Positions 5,122 through 5,551 of a stretch of DNA of 5,551 nucleotides are shown one piece after another. Each line of letters opens with the position of its first letter. The first letter of the stretch is position 1. The translations under genes and the position numbers were made by a program. Source of the DNA: JBBQBQ01 sp038317685. GTDB lineage: Bacteria; Desulfobacterota; Desulfuromonadia; Desulfuromonadales; DDH964. The stretch is from contig JBBQBQ010000229.1 in assembly GCA_038317685.1 (NCBI GenBank), positions 1 through 5,551 on the forward strand, written 5' to 3'. The notes under the pieces are model-generated. The model was not told where the DNA came from and did not search any database. It worked only from the letters and a program-made list of their open reading frames with translations.

Positions 5122-5551
5122 ATGCTGATCGATTGGTTCACCGTCGGAGCCCAGGCGCTCAACTTCCTCATCCTGGTCTGGTTGATGAAGCGCTACCTTT
5201 ATCAGCCGATCCTGCACGCCATCGATGCGCGGGAGGAGCGGGTCGCCAGGGAACTCGCCAACGCCGACGCGCAACAGGCCGAGGCCCAACAGGAGCGCGA
5301 CGAATTCCGGCAGAAGAATGAGAGCTTCGACCGGGAACGCGCCGCCCTCCTGACCCGGGCGACCGAAGCGGCGCAGGCCGAAGGCCACCGGCTCCTCGAC
5401 ACGGCGCGTCAGGCCGCCGAGGTCTTGGCCGCCAAGCGCCAGGAGATGCTGAGAAGCGAGGCCCGAAGTCTGAATCAGGCCCTGCGGCGCCGCACCCAGC
5501 AGGAAGTCTTCGCCATCGCCCGCCAGGCGCTGACGGACCTCGCCACCACAA
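5122..5551 (+). CDS. atpF: N-ATPase Fo subunit b, N-terminal part (runs off the window)
   Basis: This is the peripheral-stalk subunit b, which holds the catalytic head against rotation. Only the first 143 residues are in the window; the frame is still open at the end, and N-ATPase b subunits are usually about 250 residues. The start MLIDWFTVGAQALNFL leads into one membrane helix (about 5-27), then the typical KRYLYQPIL stretch, followed by a long charged helix rich in Ala, Gln, Glu and Arg from about residue 35 onward, expected to form a coiled coil. The ATG at 5122 lies three bases after the atpE stop, with GGAAAG at 5110-5115 upstream, inside the end of atpE. In N-ATPase operons atpA and atpG follow, without a separate delta gene, because the long b subunit takes part of that role. 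This last point is family knowledge and not visible here. Confidence 0.93.
   Translation, partial: MLIDWFTVGAQALNFLILVWLMKRYLYQPILHAIDAREERVARELANADAQQAEAQQERDEFRQKNESFDRERAALLTRATEAAQAEGHRLLDTARQAAEVLAAKRQEMLRSEARSLNQALRRRTQQEVFAIARQALTDLATT

Overview
This window carries the first seven genes of an N-type (alternative, 'N-ATPase') F1Fo-ATPase operon, preceded by a gene for an AI-2E/PerM-family membrane protein. All genes are on the + strand. The DNA is GC-rich, with a strong G/C bias at third codon positions and AGGAG-type ribosome binding sites. No RNA genes, mobile elements or CRISPR arrays were seen. The host looks like a Gram-negative bacterium. A Deltaproteobacterium of the Desulfuromonas/Geobacter type is a reasonable guess, but the window holds no phylogenetic marker that settles it.

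Layout. Positions 1-265 are a leader without a convincing gene. At 9-25 it has a near-perfect sigma-54 (-24/-12) promoter, predicted to start transcription near position 36, and further on it has small hairpins and three GAACCGG repeats. Positions 266-1441 encode the 391-residue AI-2E/PerM-type protein. Positions 1442-1643 are a spacer with a long-range inverted repeat, a weak terminator-like hairpin, a perfect TATAAT hexamer (1590-1595) and a hairpin at the expected mRNA 5' end. Then come atpD (beta, 1644-3107), atpC (epsilon, 3097-3486), atpQ (3479-3817), atpR (3804-4121), atpB (a, 4111-4812), atpE (c, 4837-5118) and atpF (b, 5122 to beyond the window end).

The order D-C-Q-R-B-E-F is diagnostic of N-ATPases. 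The usual F-ATPase order is I-B-E-F-H-A-G-D-C; here beta and epsilon lead and the extra membrane proteins AtpQ and AtpR sit between epsilon and a. atpA (alpha) and atpG (gamma) are expected just downstream, with no delta gene. Consecutive genes from atpD to atpB overlap by 8-14 bases, which suggests translational coupling.

How the parts work together. Beta (with alpha, off-window) forms the catalytic head. Epsilon, with gamma, is part of the central stalk. The a subunit (Arg164) and a ring of c subunits (Glu30 and Glu63 with Ser64, Thr65 and Tyr68) form the ion path, and b is the peripheral stalk. AtpQ and AtpR are small membrane proteins thought to help assembly or stability of the rotor. 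The family is usually an extra ATPase beside a housekeeping F-ATPase and has been proposed to work as an ATP-driven Na+ or H+ export pump; the sequence alone does not settle which ion is used. The AI-2E-type protein next door may belong to the same ion-homeostasis module, since some members of that family have been reported as Na+(Li+)/H+ antiporters, but this link is inference.
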